Below, one piece after another: positions 8,793-16,621 of a stretch of DNA of 29,546 nucleotides. The notes under the pieces were generated by a model. It was not told the DNA's origin and did no database searches. It was given only the letters and a program-made list of their open reading frames with translations. How positions within the stretch are numbered: position 1 is the first letter of the stretch; each line of letters starts with the position of its first letter. The stretch lies in the NCBI RefSeq assembly GCF_000186865.1, contig NW_008705595.1, positions 15,648-45,193 on the forward strand, given 5' to 3'. This stretch comes from Aureococcus anophagefferens (taxonomy: Eukaryota > Sar > Pelagophyceae > Pelagomonadales > Pelagomonadaceae). Both the position numbers and the translations under genes were made by a program.

Positions 8793-9542
8793 TGTGGCTG
8801 AGTGGATACAAAAGTGCAGCTTGGCAGCCGAGAGCGAAATCGAGCAAATGGACCTCAAAGTTTTGCTCATGCTAGCTGTCATTACCGACCTCCCCCGGGC
8901 GCCCCCTGGCCATCCTGGACGCGTCTGGGTCGGAGACGGTGCGCGGGTGCGCTGAACGCCCTTTCGCGCGTCGCGCGGCGACGCAGTGGTGCCGGAAAGG
9001 ACCCATTTCAGGGGCGGGGCCCAGCACGGTCGGTTGCGGAGCGACAAGATGCAGTCCAAACAGGACGTAGACCGTGCCGTAGCGTCGGCCGTGGGTCGAG
9101 AGTAGGTCGTAGGCCTCTCCAAACGTCTCGGGCGCGTCGTCGCAGCACCACACAGTCGAGTGAAACTCGCGCCGATTCGATGCGAGAGCGCCTCCGTCGA
9201 ACAAGTCTTCCCCCACGAGATCCGTCGCGCGGCGGCCGCGGAAATCACTCCCAGAGGGGCCCAGGGGTAGGGCGTGGCCGCGCCAGCGGTTGACAGCGCC
9301 GCGCGCGTCGACACGGCGGCCGCGTCGCGCGCCGAAGCGCTGGAAGCGCCGGCCGGCGAGGCGCTTCGGCGTCGCCGAAGCGCCTGTACACACACTTAAC
9401 AGCGCATAACTCAGCGAGATCGTGGTCCGCGAAGAAAATTCAAGCGGCGCCTGATTGCCCCGAGCCAGGCGCACGCTGCGCGCACCTCCACTCATTTTGT
9501 CCACTGGGACGAGAACTGCACTTTTGTATCCACTCAGCCACA
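8793..9542. mobile_element. 750-bp segment with 27-bp perfect terminal inverted repeats
   Basis: Bases 8793-8819 (beginning TGTGGCTGAGTGGATAC) are perfectly repeated in reverse complement at 9516-9542. The interior is GC-rich, unlike the flanking coiled-coil gene. No target-site duplication is obvious at the ends, so insertion is inferred from the TIRs alone. The minus strand has an open frame through 9395-8872 with locally protein-like sequence (for example EFHSTVWCCDDAPETFGEAY), but I recognise no transposase or other family; it could be a captured gene fragment. The right end lies only 17 bp before the start codon of the next gene, so it probably contributes to its promoter or 5' UTR. Confidence 0.65.
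9359..9385. repeat. Perfect hairpin, 13-bp arms with 1-nt centre
   Basis: AGGCGCTTCGGCG, one T, then CGCCGAAGCGCCT. It lies inside the 750-bp inverted-repeat-bounded segment. With no U-tract and a eukaryotic setting I do not call it a terminator. Confidence 0.85.
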
Positions 9543-9559
9543 AATGCCCATTTAACAAG

Positions 9560-11373
9560 ATGAGCCAGTCTCTCTTCGATCGGTCCCTCGCATGTGAGGT
9601 TGATGACCTGAAAATCGATTCTAAGCGCCAAGATTGCGACACTGAGATTCGAAAGCGGTGTAATATGTTCGCGCTTAATTTGAGACGCCGATTTGAGGAC
9701 GCACTAGCTGTTGTCCGGTCGTCAGCGGAAATCGACCATGTATGTTCAAGCATTCACCACAACGCTTCAACTAAACTACAGGCGGCCGCAGAGCAACTAA
9801 TCCACGAAGAACGAGTAGCGCATCGTAAAGCATGTGCTGCGCTCACAGAGGCTCACATGCGCCAACTGGGTGACATGCAGGCTGCCTCAATTGAAGAAAA
9901 CCGCGAAGCTACGCGCACCTCCGGGATTCATGAGGAGACATTACGATTGAAATATGAATCAATGGTCGTAGCACTTCGTGAGAGAGTTGCACACGAGCAG
10001 GGTGTGCAGACACGTCGTGCTCTTGTCCTACAAGAAAGCACGTCATGTGCTGAAACTGAAATCACACGGCGTGATGTCGATGCCACCGCACAGGTCTTCC
10101 TCGTAAACCCTTTCGCGTTGGACGCTCGTTTCCTAGGCAGAAGCCATGACAGCCGCAAAGTTTTCTAAACTCATCTCACGTCTTCGGAAAACCTGGGAGG
10201 ACGAAGAGGTTCGCCGTACACGGACGCTCCAGGAACGTGTTTGTTCGTAGCGCGCAGCGTTAGTCAGTTTGCTAACATTTAATAAACATAAGCCTGCTAG
10301 GCATTATGCTGTTATTATTGACCAAATTCAAGCGCAGCTAAATCTTGCACTGGACCTAAATGATGATCTAGATCAAGAATGGATCGATGATGTCAAGGCG
10401 CGAAACTGCGAACATGCCTCATCAATGAAGGCCTTCGAAGAGAGGTGTCGGTCCCTCTATGAGTCTCGTCTCACTGCCTACATCGAAAGCGCTGACCATC
10501 GTCTTTCTGAGTGCGAGGAACGTCTTCTAGTCTCTGGGGCCCGTGCAGCACGGAATAGCAATTCAATGGAAGCTAAAATAAGTCGACTTCGCCTTGCATG
10601 TAGCAAATGGCGCGTAGATTATCAAAGTGAGTGCTCACCGGTCACTCATTGCGCGTATATTATCATCATCTATTGGAGTAGGAGAGGTACAGCGGCGTTA
10701 CTACGACACAACAGCGGAACTTGAGCAGCAGTATATGAATGAGATAGGTGCATTGCTCGCCGACTTAAGTGATGCGTCATCGGAAATTTCAATCTTGAAT
10801 ACCGATATGTGCAGGAAGGGCTCTACTCTCAACGTCGGTCTTGGCGAGAGCAGTGTCTCAGATCATCGAATCTCTATTTGTCGACCAAACAACCATAGAG
10901 CTGAAAAAAGAGATAAAAGAAACACCAAATAATTCCACCAGCCCGAAGACTGAGCGCGAGCAGCTCATCTCACTGTGGGATAAACTTCAGACACCGCAAA
11001 GTGATCGCCTGGCAGCACTACGTCAATTTCCAGTGTGTCTAGGGAGTCAACATAAATCTCGTTGTGCGTAGATACGATTCTTGACGCAGCAGAATACACA
11101 CCCGAGCTAGCTGCAGGCCTCGCACGCAAAATCAATGCCCTCTCCGCACAGCTGCCCCTGATTCAGGTAATCACGCGACGCGAGTTCATAAAATATCGTC
11201 TTTCAATGCTCTCAAAACTCAATCACACTGGCCATTGTAATAACAGCCACATGCTCACCCTAACAAGGGAGCTGCATAAGATCACTTTGGAAATACACCA
11301 GAAAATATCAAGGTATGAAGGAGTACATAATGAGAGATTGTTCTACAATGGCAGCCTTTATGTTGATCTTTAA
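9560..11373 (+). CDS. Coiled-coil protein, 527 aa in six exons, family not recognised
   Basis: Proposed exons are 9560-10093, 10137-10246, 10301-10626, 10685-10808, 10849-11036 and 11072-11373, totalling 1584 nt, exactly 528 codons. Introns are 35-58 nt and all GT-AG; those at 10094, 10247 and 10627 have clean borders, those at 10809 and 11037 are weaker. The product is rich in Glu, Arg, Ala, Leu and Gln with heptad-like stretches over most of residues 1-350 (for example LRLKYESMVVALRERVAHEQ, RRYYDTTAELEQQYMNEIGA). The C-terminal third is more globular: ISLWDKLQTP, LSAQLPLIQVITRREFIKYR, ISRYEGVH, LFYNGSLYVDL. The LWDxLxTP-like motif recalls microtubule-associated coiled-coil proteins, but I cannot assign a family. 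The ATG at 9560 is the first in this frame downstream of the inverted-repeat segment. A cytoskeletal or ciliary role would suit the neighbours but is only a guess. Confidence 0.75.
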
Positions 11374-12408
11374 TTCACGCTGCTATGTGCAAGGCGACAA
11401 GAGCACTCTGGACATGAGAGACCCAGCGGATCTGAGTCTGCGACTCGGCTGCCCCCCAAGGCGCTTAAAGGCCCCATGCCTGGTGCTACCTCTGTCGGCC
11501 TCGGGGGGCCGTGGGGTGGCAGTGGATGCGAAGCGGGGTCGAGTGGCCCCTCCCGTACCGCCGCACGGCGGGTCGCGCGGTCTCACACTAGAGCGCCCAC
11601 TATTGTCAGAGTCTTGAGGCTGTGACTCAGTCTGAGTAACGGACGGGCCCTGCGGGTCGGGGGTCGCCGGATTTCCGCCCACTTGCAAGTTGGCCGTTCG
11701 TACTTCCCCCCGCTTTACCTACTGTGCGCTTCGTAGTGGCTAGGGTCGCGGTTGACCCCCCCTACAGAATCTGCTTAATCCAGGGCTGGCGTCCTCGGCG
11801 CCGGCGCCTGCATGTGGAGCGGGCCTTAGTCAATTAATTTCGGAAAATCGGCCTATAGCGGCGTCGGCTGTTGCAATTCTCGTCACATGCCTCGGCGCGG
11901 GCCCTGGCGCACCGAAAGTGTTGGCTACCTGTGTTGGCTACCTTCTTGCGGTTGTCGCAATAGCTTTGGTTCGCGTGCGCGACGCGTGCGACGTTGTTCT
12001 GCGGCACGGTCACGGGGCTACTCCGGGCGGTTGGCTGCGGGTGCTCGACGTGCGATGGTTGCGTCCTTCCCTGCCGATTTCACAGCTTGTGCTTGCTGGA
12101 CACCTTCGTCTGGGTGCAAGATGTCTCGTAGACGGATAGACCCTTGTGCGACGATATCTGACGCTGCGTTTGGCATGTTCCGGGCCACGGAAGAAAAGTG
12201 AGAGCACTTCGCCGTAGGAAGTTTACTAAGGCTCTGCTAACTTTGAAAGTGCTCTCTGAGTTTAAGAGAGCATGGACGGGCAGCCCCGTCCCCTGTATTG
12301 ATCGCCGCCCATGGTATGCTCATATAAACCTGAATAGATAGGCCGCGCCTCGAGGACGCGGCAACTCCCAGCGGGGATGGAGGACCAACTCCAACGACGA
12401 ATTCACAC
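11374..12408. other. GC-rich intergenic region, no gene supported
   Basis: It follows the coiled-coil gene and precedes the 3' end of the ankyrin gene. Several overlapping ORFs of 65-130 codons occur on both strands, but none has a coherent domain; the one at 11918-12139 is merely hydrophobic. Short repeats include TTGGCTACC at 11921 and 11935. The left end of the short dispersed repeat begins near 12151. Confidence 0.55.
12151..12223 (+). repeat. Uninterrupted copy of the short repeat: empty transposon site
   Basis: This copy reads straight through TTTGG at 12169-12173, the position where the copy at 683-1663 is split by the 903-bp transposon. The bases before (ACGATATCTGACGCTGCG) and after (CATGTTCCGGGCCACGG and onward to GTAGGAAGT) align with the two flanks of the insertion. 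Confidence 0.85.
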
Positions 12409-14343
12409 TTAGATCTGAGCGACAGTCGGCCCAAACTTCGAAGCTCGACGCCCCTGACCACCCGAGTTGCCTTTATTAGCCTTCGGCAGTGGTTTTGCGC
12501 CAGCCGATAAAAGAAATTCAACGATATCATTGCTGTCGCTGTGTGCCGCGTACTGAATCGCCCGTCGCCCCATGAACTTATTATCGAAAGGTGAGCCGGC
12601 GTCAGCCAGTACCTTTGCACAACCAGCGAAGTCTGAGGTCTCGAACCCTCTTTTCGCGCGACTGGCCGCTTGTGTAAGAATACTCGCTTCTACATTGATA
12701 CAGAGAGTATGTAGTGGTAGCTCCCCCTCGGGCGTCTGCTCCTCGACGTCGGCGCCTGCGCGCAGGAGCGCTTCCGCACATTTTGCAGCGCCAACCGCAC
12801 AAGCGCAGTGAAGTGGGCGCTTGCCATCATCAGCAGCAACATCAACGTCGGCTCCCTGGGCGATGAGAATTTGGCAACATGCAATCGCACGAGCATTGCA
12901 CGCAGCGTGAAGTGGTGTGAGGCCACCCTCAGAGGCCAGGGCCGTCGAGGCTGTGTGATTTAAAAGGAGCTGTGTGATGATGACATGGCCGATCTTGCAA
13001 GCTGCGACGAGGGGCGTAAGCACTGGTCGAGATCCATCTGTGGGCTCCTCACCATCAGATGAAAACCCATGTTCGAGCAGACATCGCACCTGTGCTATAT
13101 TTTGCAAGCGCACTGCCTTGAGGAGAGCTGAAGTGCCATCGGAGGGCCCTATAGAGCCGCGTGGATGGGATGATTGGGAGCTTCGAGTCGAAGAATCATG
13201 CAGACCACCTCTGTCAAGCTTATTCAGCATCGTAACACCGCTGACTGCCTTGAGCATGCGCTCCTTTACGCCCTTGATATCAGCCTTGTGCTGGAACCGG
13301 ACGACATACTCATCTGATAAAAATCCTCGTTTGCAGGATGCACATCTCAAGACAACGTGGCTTTTCACCTCGAACGGGAGCCTAACACGAACAACTACTG
13401 AAAAAAAAAAATTTATCAGCAAAGAGGAGCGTCTACGCGCTTGCGACACTGATGCTGACCGATAAATCCGACTTGTCTTCTTCACGGGTTCACCGTCAAG
13501 TGAATAACGGACGCTCGCCCAAGGCGTCGGCGTGGAGAGCTGAATATTTAGGGTTCCAGTGAATTCAACAAGGCGCTGCTCTTCAACAGCGATGCCAGGC
13601 TCATCCGTATGCATGGTAATCAACTCATCTAGATTCTCAGCTGCAACGGGTTCTGGCTTTTGAAGAGGACTGGATCTACAATCCTGACTGGTTATGACCG
13701 CAGGTGCCTTTTGTTTGCTTACATCTCTGAATATTGCGTTATTATGACCCCTTTTCCCGCCAGTCTTTGGCACAATCCTTGCGTTGGGCATCTCCGGTAA
13801 CGCTCGTACCTCCGCCACAAATTGTGACCCATAGATCCGTACAGGTAACCGCTTAGTCATGCGCGCCGGTGCTGACATCGGGCGTACCTTGGAACTCGAT
13901 TCCACGACTTTCGCCGGGCTCCGTTGTATGGCCGAGGATGGTCGATATTTTTTCTTTTTTCTCGACTGACCGATCCGTTTTGATCGCCTAAATGACTCAT
14001 CATCACTCCTTGACTCTGATAAAGAGGTGGGTGGTATCACTTCTTCTGCTTCGAGATGCTTGTCCTCAAGTGTTCTCATCATGAAGAGCTCCGCACGCTG
14101 ATTGATGGTCATTGCTGCAATCTCTGGTAAGGTCGCCAGAGATTCCGCTGCGATAAAAACCTCTGATGAATCCCGACCCAGCGTATATTTCGGCCTCGTA
14201 GAACCATAAGGGCGTGCAGATTTCTCGCTGAAATGGTAATATGCGTCGAGACGCTGATTTTGATCTAGTGGACTCCACGCCTGCGTACTCGCATCTACGT
14301 ACTTGCCCCCTCTGCCACCAGAGATCTTCATAGCATCTCGCAT
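12409..14343 (-). CDS. Ankyrin-repeat protein with a CHB_HEX_C-like domain, up to 644 aa
   Basis: Residues about 395-635 contain tandem ankyrin repeats (GTSALLKAVRLQNIAQVRCL, LTPLHAACNARAIACCQILI, KRPLHCACAVGAAKCAEALL, LPLHTLC, AIQYAAHSDSNDIVEFLL), a protein-protein interaction module. Residues about 265-345 (STPTPWASVRYSLDGEP, then PFEVKSHVVLRCASCKRGFL and SDEYVVRF) match the pattern of the small beta-sandwich found at the C-terminus of chitobiases (CHB_HEX_C type), here probably non-catalytic. The N-terminal 250 residues are low-complexity and basic, with KRIGQSRKKKKYRPSS a possible nuclear signal. The frame is open throughout, but an 11-T tract followed by CAG at 13398 and a GT at 13472 outline a 75-nt in-frame segment that interrupts the CHB_HEX-like domain and is probably an intron; the spliced product would be 619 aa. 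The start could be 14343 or the second Met at 14331. Specific function unknown. Confidence 0.88.
   Translation of the reverse strand: MRDAMKISGGRGGKYVDASTQAWSPLDQNQRLDAYYHFSEKSARPYGSTRPKYTLGRDSSEVFIAAESLATLPEIAAMTINQRAELFMMRTLEDKHLEAEEVIPPTSLSESRSDDESFRRSKRIGQSRKKKKYRPSSAIQRSPAKVVESSSKVRPMSAPARMTKRLPVRIYGSQFVAEVRALPEMPNARIVPKTGGKRGHNNAIFRDVSKQKAPAVITSQDCRSSPLQKPEPVAAENLDELITMHTDEPGIAVEEQRLVEFTGTLNIQLSTPTPWASVRYSLDGEPVKKTSRIYRSASVSQARRRSSLLINFFFSVVVRVRLPFEVKSHVVLRCASCKRGFLSDEYVVRFQHKADIKGVKERMLKAVSGVTMLNKLDRGGLHDSSTRSSQSSHPRGSIGPSDGTSALLKAVRLQNIAQVRCLLEHGFSSDGEEPTDGSRPVLTPLVAACKIGHVIITQLLLNHTASTALASEGGLTPLHAACNARAIACCQILIAQGADVDVAADDGKRPLHCACAVGAAKCAEALLRAGADVEEQTPEGELPLHTLCINVEASILTQAASRAKRGFETSDFAGCAKVLADAGSPFDNKFMGRRAIQYAAHSDSNDIVEFLLSAGAKPLPKANKGNSGGQGRRASKFGPTVAQI
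13398..13472 (-). other. Probable 75-nt in-frame intron in the ankyrin gene
   Basis: On the coding strand the segment starts GTCGGA and ends with eleven T residues plus CAG. It has no stop in the reading frame and its length is a multiple of three, so it is invisible to ORF finding. Removing it joins GEPVKKT to VVRVRLPFEV, which restores the expected spacing of the beta-sandwich domain. If retained it adds 25 residues. Confidence 0.65.
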
Positions 14344-15257
14344 TAGACGATTTCAGATTCTTCTGTCCGAGGCTTCAAACAAAAAATATATCCTGAAGTC
14401 CGAAATAAATAATTCCGCGGCGCCGAGTTATCGAAACCCGCGCTCTTGGCATTCGATTGTCGACAGCCCGAGTTCCTGGAACTCAAACCGAAGTCGGCGA
14501 GTTGGACCCCCGCGCCCACCCTGGCGGGCTGCGCGCGGCCGTGGCCATGTACGGTGACATATTCCGGCGTTTCTTCGGCTTGGAAGCGCGACGGGCCGCC
14601 CGGGGGACGGGCTGCTCGGCGCCGAGTCGTTCGTGATGGCGCGCCCAGGCCGCGCAGAGCCCCCGCGCCGGTGCTCTGGGGCCGCGCGGCTCGTGCTCGG
14701 GGTCCCATTGGTTGCCGGGATCCAGGGGCAGCCTCGCGCGACGGTTGAACCCGATCCGGGTGCTGCGCGTGCGGTGCGCGCCCGTGTCGCGGAGACCTTG
14801 GAGTTCAAAGTCTTCGACCTCTATGGTCGAGCGCATCAAATGGGACTCCCGCACTATATAGACGAACGATCCCCGACGCTCCGTGAACTCGAACACGGCG
14901 GAAAAGGGTGCGGGGGACGCGGGCAACCCTTTCCCGACCCCTTGCGGCGCCTCGTGCGCGACGCGACGCAATCCTGGGGAGTGACATCTCGCGGGGAATG
15001 TGTCGTCGACAGGCTTCCGATCCTCGCTACAGCGGGGGTTGTCTCTTGACTCGGCTCCTGTGTCGAGCTACGGGCTGGTGAGGACGACTTTTTCGTCCAT
15101 AGCCGAGGGCGGACTTCGCGCGTTTCGTGTCACAGCATCAACTCCGACGTGAACTTAGGGATACAATTTGTTGGCTTTGCAATCTGAAATCGTCCATTGG
15201 TGTTTGAATGAGTTCGTTTGCGCTCACGGATTCGAAATCCAGTAGGGATCCCTACCT
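14344..15257. other. GC-rich region without a supported gene
   Basis: Upstream of the divergently placed ankyrin gene. Overlapping long ORFs on both strands reflect high GC content rather than coding. One plus-strand stretch near 14800-14910 (LEFKVFDLYGRAHQMGLPHY) looks locally protein-like but has no recognisable family and no consistent start. It may be decayed mobile-element or gene-fragment sequence. Confidence 0.5.
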
Positions 15258-15603
15258 GCGGGGATAGATATTCTGAGTTTGCGTTGCACCCCCGGGTTTC
15301 GAGCGAGTGGCCTAGCGACCAAGGCGACGCCGAGGGCTTTCAGATGCAACAAGAATTTTCCAAATCGGTGGTCATGGCGCCGAGATAGAGCCCTCCAAGG
15401 GTGCCCGCCAGCACTGCCCAGGCCCGGCCCTCGAGAGTTCAAGTTTTCTCTAGAACAGGCTAAGGGCAGTCTGGAATAGGCATATGGGCATCCGCATGAA
15501 CTGTCTATGTGAAGTATTCGACGCTGAACGTTTTCACCCACTGAAGATAGCCTCAGAACTGAATCCAGCAGATGGACTAACCAAACTGCTCTCGGGGAAC
15601 AAC
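15258..15603 (+). pseudogene. Decayed Ty1/copia-type fragment (end of RNase H)
   Basis: Bases 15484-15596 encode GIRMNCLCEVFDAER followed by FHPLKIASELNPADGLTKLL. The NPADGLTK string is the characteristic end of copia-type RNase H, equivalent to NLNPADLFTK at the right edge of this window, but the sequences differ, so it derives from another lineage. Upstream, stops and frame changes prevent reading the rest of the domain. At 15338-15389 lies the FQMQQE peptide also found at 4011. This is an inactive remnant. Confidence 0.7.
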
Positions 15604-15656
15604 CTGCTCCTCCACCTCCACCTGCTCCTCTACCTCCACCTGCTCCTCCACCTGCA
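15603..15656 (+). repeat. 18-bp minisatellite, three units
   Basis: The unit CCTGCTCCTCCACCTCCA is repeated three times with one or two changes, directly after the RNase H remnant. It encodes a Leu/His repeat in the remnant frame. A hairpin (GGGCCCACA / TGTGGGGCC) follows at 15668-15688. Confidence 0.9.
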
Positions 15657-15886
15657 CCTCCTGAAGATGGGCCCACATGCTGTGGGGCCTGAGTTTGTTC
15701 AAAAGGGTAAGAAAAAGGGGCAACCTTCGCCCATCCGAGCCGGCTACGCTGCGAATATGGGCTCACTAGATAGCGCAACGCGTCTATCGGAAAACCTGCA
15801 AGCCGAACGGATCACCAAATCACAACACAGACTTTACCAAAGGATACTGAAAAGAAAAAGTATATACCGTGTTAGAATCCGAGTAT

Positions 15887-15995
15887 GCTAGTATGAAGCA
15901 CCAGCATAGTATAGCATGAGCATAGCCAGTATAAGGCAGACTGAGCATAGCCAGCATAGGCCAGTATGAGCGTCCCAGCATAGGGAGGATAGCAT
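15887..15995. repeat. Degenerate short repeats of AGCATAG / CCAGTAT type
   Basis: Strings such as AGCATAGCCAGTAT, AGCATAGCCAGCATAG and GCCAGTATGAGC recur every 10-20 bp. The block adjoins the dispersed inverted repeat at 16016-16096. It is not coding on either strand as far as I can see. Confidence 0.75.
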
Positions 15996-16015
15996 AGTCC
16001 CGAGTTAGGGCAGCA

Positions 16016-16096
16016 TAGCCCAAGGAGCGGAATGTAGGCTCCCTAGGTAGCTGGCTTATCGCCAAGCGCACTTTGATTGTGCTTAATCACACTCGC
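16016..16096 (-). repeat. Second, inverted copy of the 3469-3556 dispersed repeat
   Basis: In reverse complement it carries AGTGCGCTTGGCGAT, CTACCTAGGGAGCC and TACATTCCGCTCCTTGGGC in the same order as the copy upstream of THOC1. No TIR or LTR could be delimited around either copy. Confidence 0.8.
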
Positions 16097-16621
16097 GTTC
16101 TAAGGCCGATATTCGCCGCTTTATCACCTTGAGGTCCCCGGTCCGCTGCCCGGTCCGCTGTCAGCGGCACTCTAAGCCACACTGCCAAACACACCGGGCC
16201 GTGTCATTCTGATCATCCCGTGGTAGTGCGCGCGAATGGGTGCATATGCAGCCCTTTTTCGGCGCATTTTTGCCACAGCGTTTATCCGCCAAAAACGCAG
16301 CGGCACGCGCGCCGATTTTCGCCGACCCGCTGCCGATGGCTTGGCAGTGCGTGTCCCTCGGGTGTGACCAATTTTGGTGCACGAAAACTCAGATCATCAC
16401 ATGTAGAACCTTCTATCATCCGTAGTCCACTGATTATCCACGAAACATAGCCTATTAGCCTAGTTAATGGCTAACATGCAGCAACATGGATTTGCTAGCA
16501 CATTTTTCTGCGTGATGATGTTTTGACATGTAATCGTGGATTTGGTCATGTTTCAAATCATGACAGGTTCACGGTGGATGTATACATATAATTACTACCA
16601 TGTGTGATATCCCGTCATCAG
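16097..16621. other. Upstream region of the double-kinase gene
   Basis: GC-rich until about 16380, then AT-richer up to the start codon (for example ATGTATACATATAATTAC at 16577-16594). The last 200 bp presumably hold the promoter and 5' UTR. ORFs in 16161-16450 show no domain. Confidence 0.5.

Noticed and set aside
8755..8830. Possible permuted tRNA: ACTCGAATCC (B-box-like) at 8759 followed by TGGCTGAGTGG (A-box-like) at 8795
   Set aside because: The T-stem and acceptor stem do not pair, and the A-box string is part of a 27-bp inverted repeat also present at 9516-9542.
9359..9385. Hairpin as a transcription terminator
   Set aside because: Eukaryotic context, no U-tract, no gene ending there.
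8532..9753. Two long minus-strand ORFs (287 and 293 codons) across the repeats and the inverted-repeat cassette
   Set aside because: They read through tandem repeats, the cassette and antisense of the coiled-coil gene, with no domain; only a central patch looks protein-like, and it is mentioned under the cassette.
11887..12201. Hydrophobic ORFs around 11918-12139 that might be a small membrane protein
   Set aside because: No homologous pattern and overlapping ORFs in other frames; the sequence runs into a dispersed repeat.
14446..15049. ORFs of 100-160 codons on both strands in GC-rich DNA
   Set aside because: No recognisable domain, no consistent frame, low-complexity composition.
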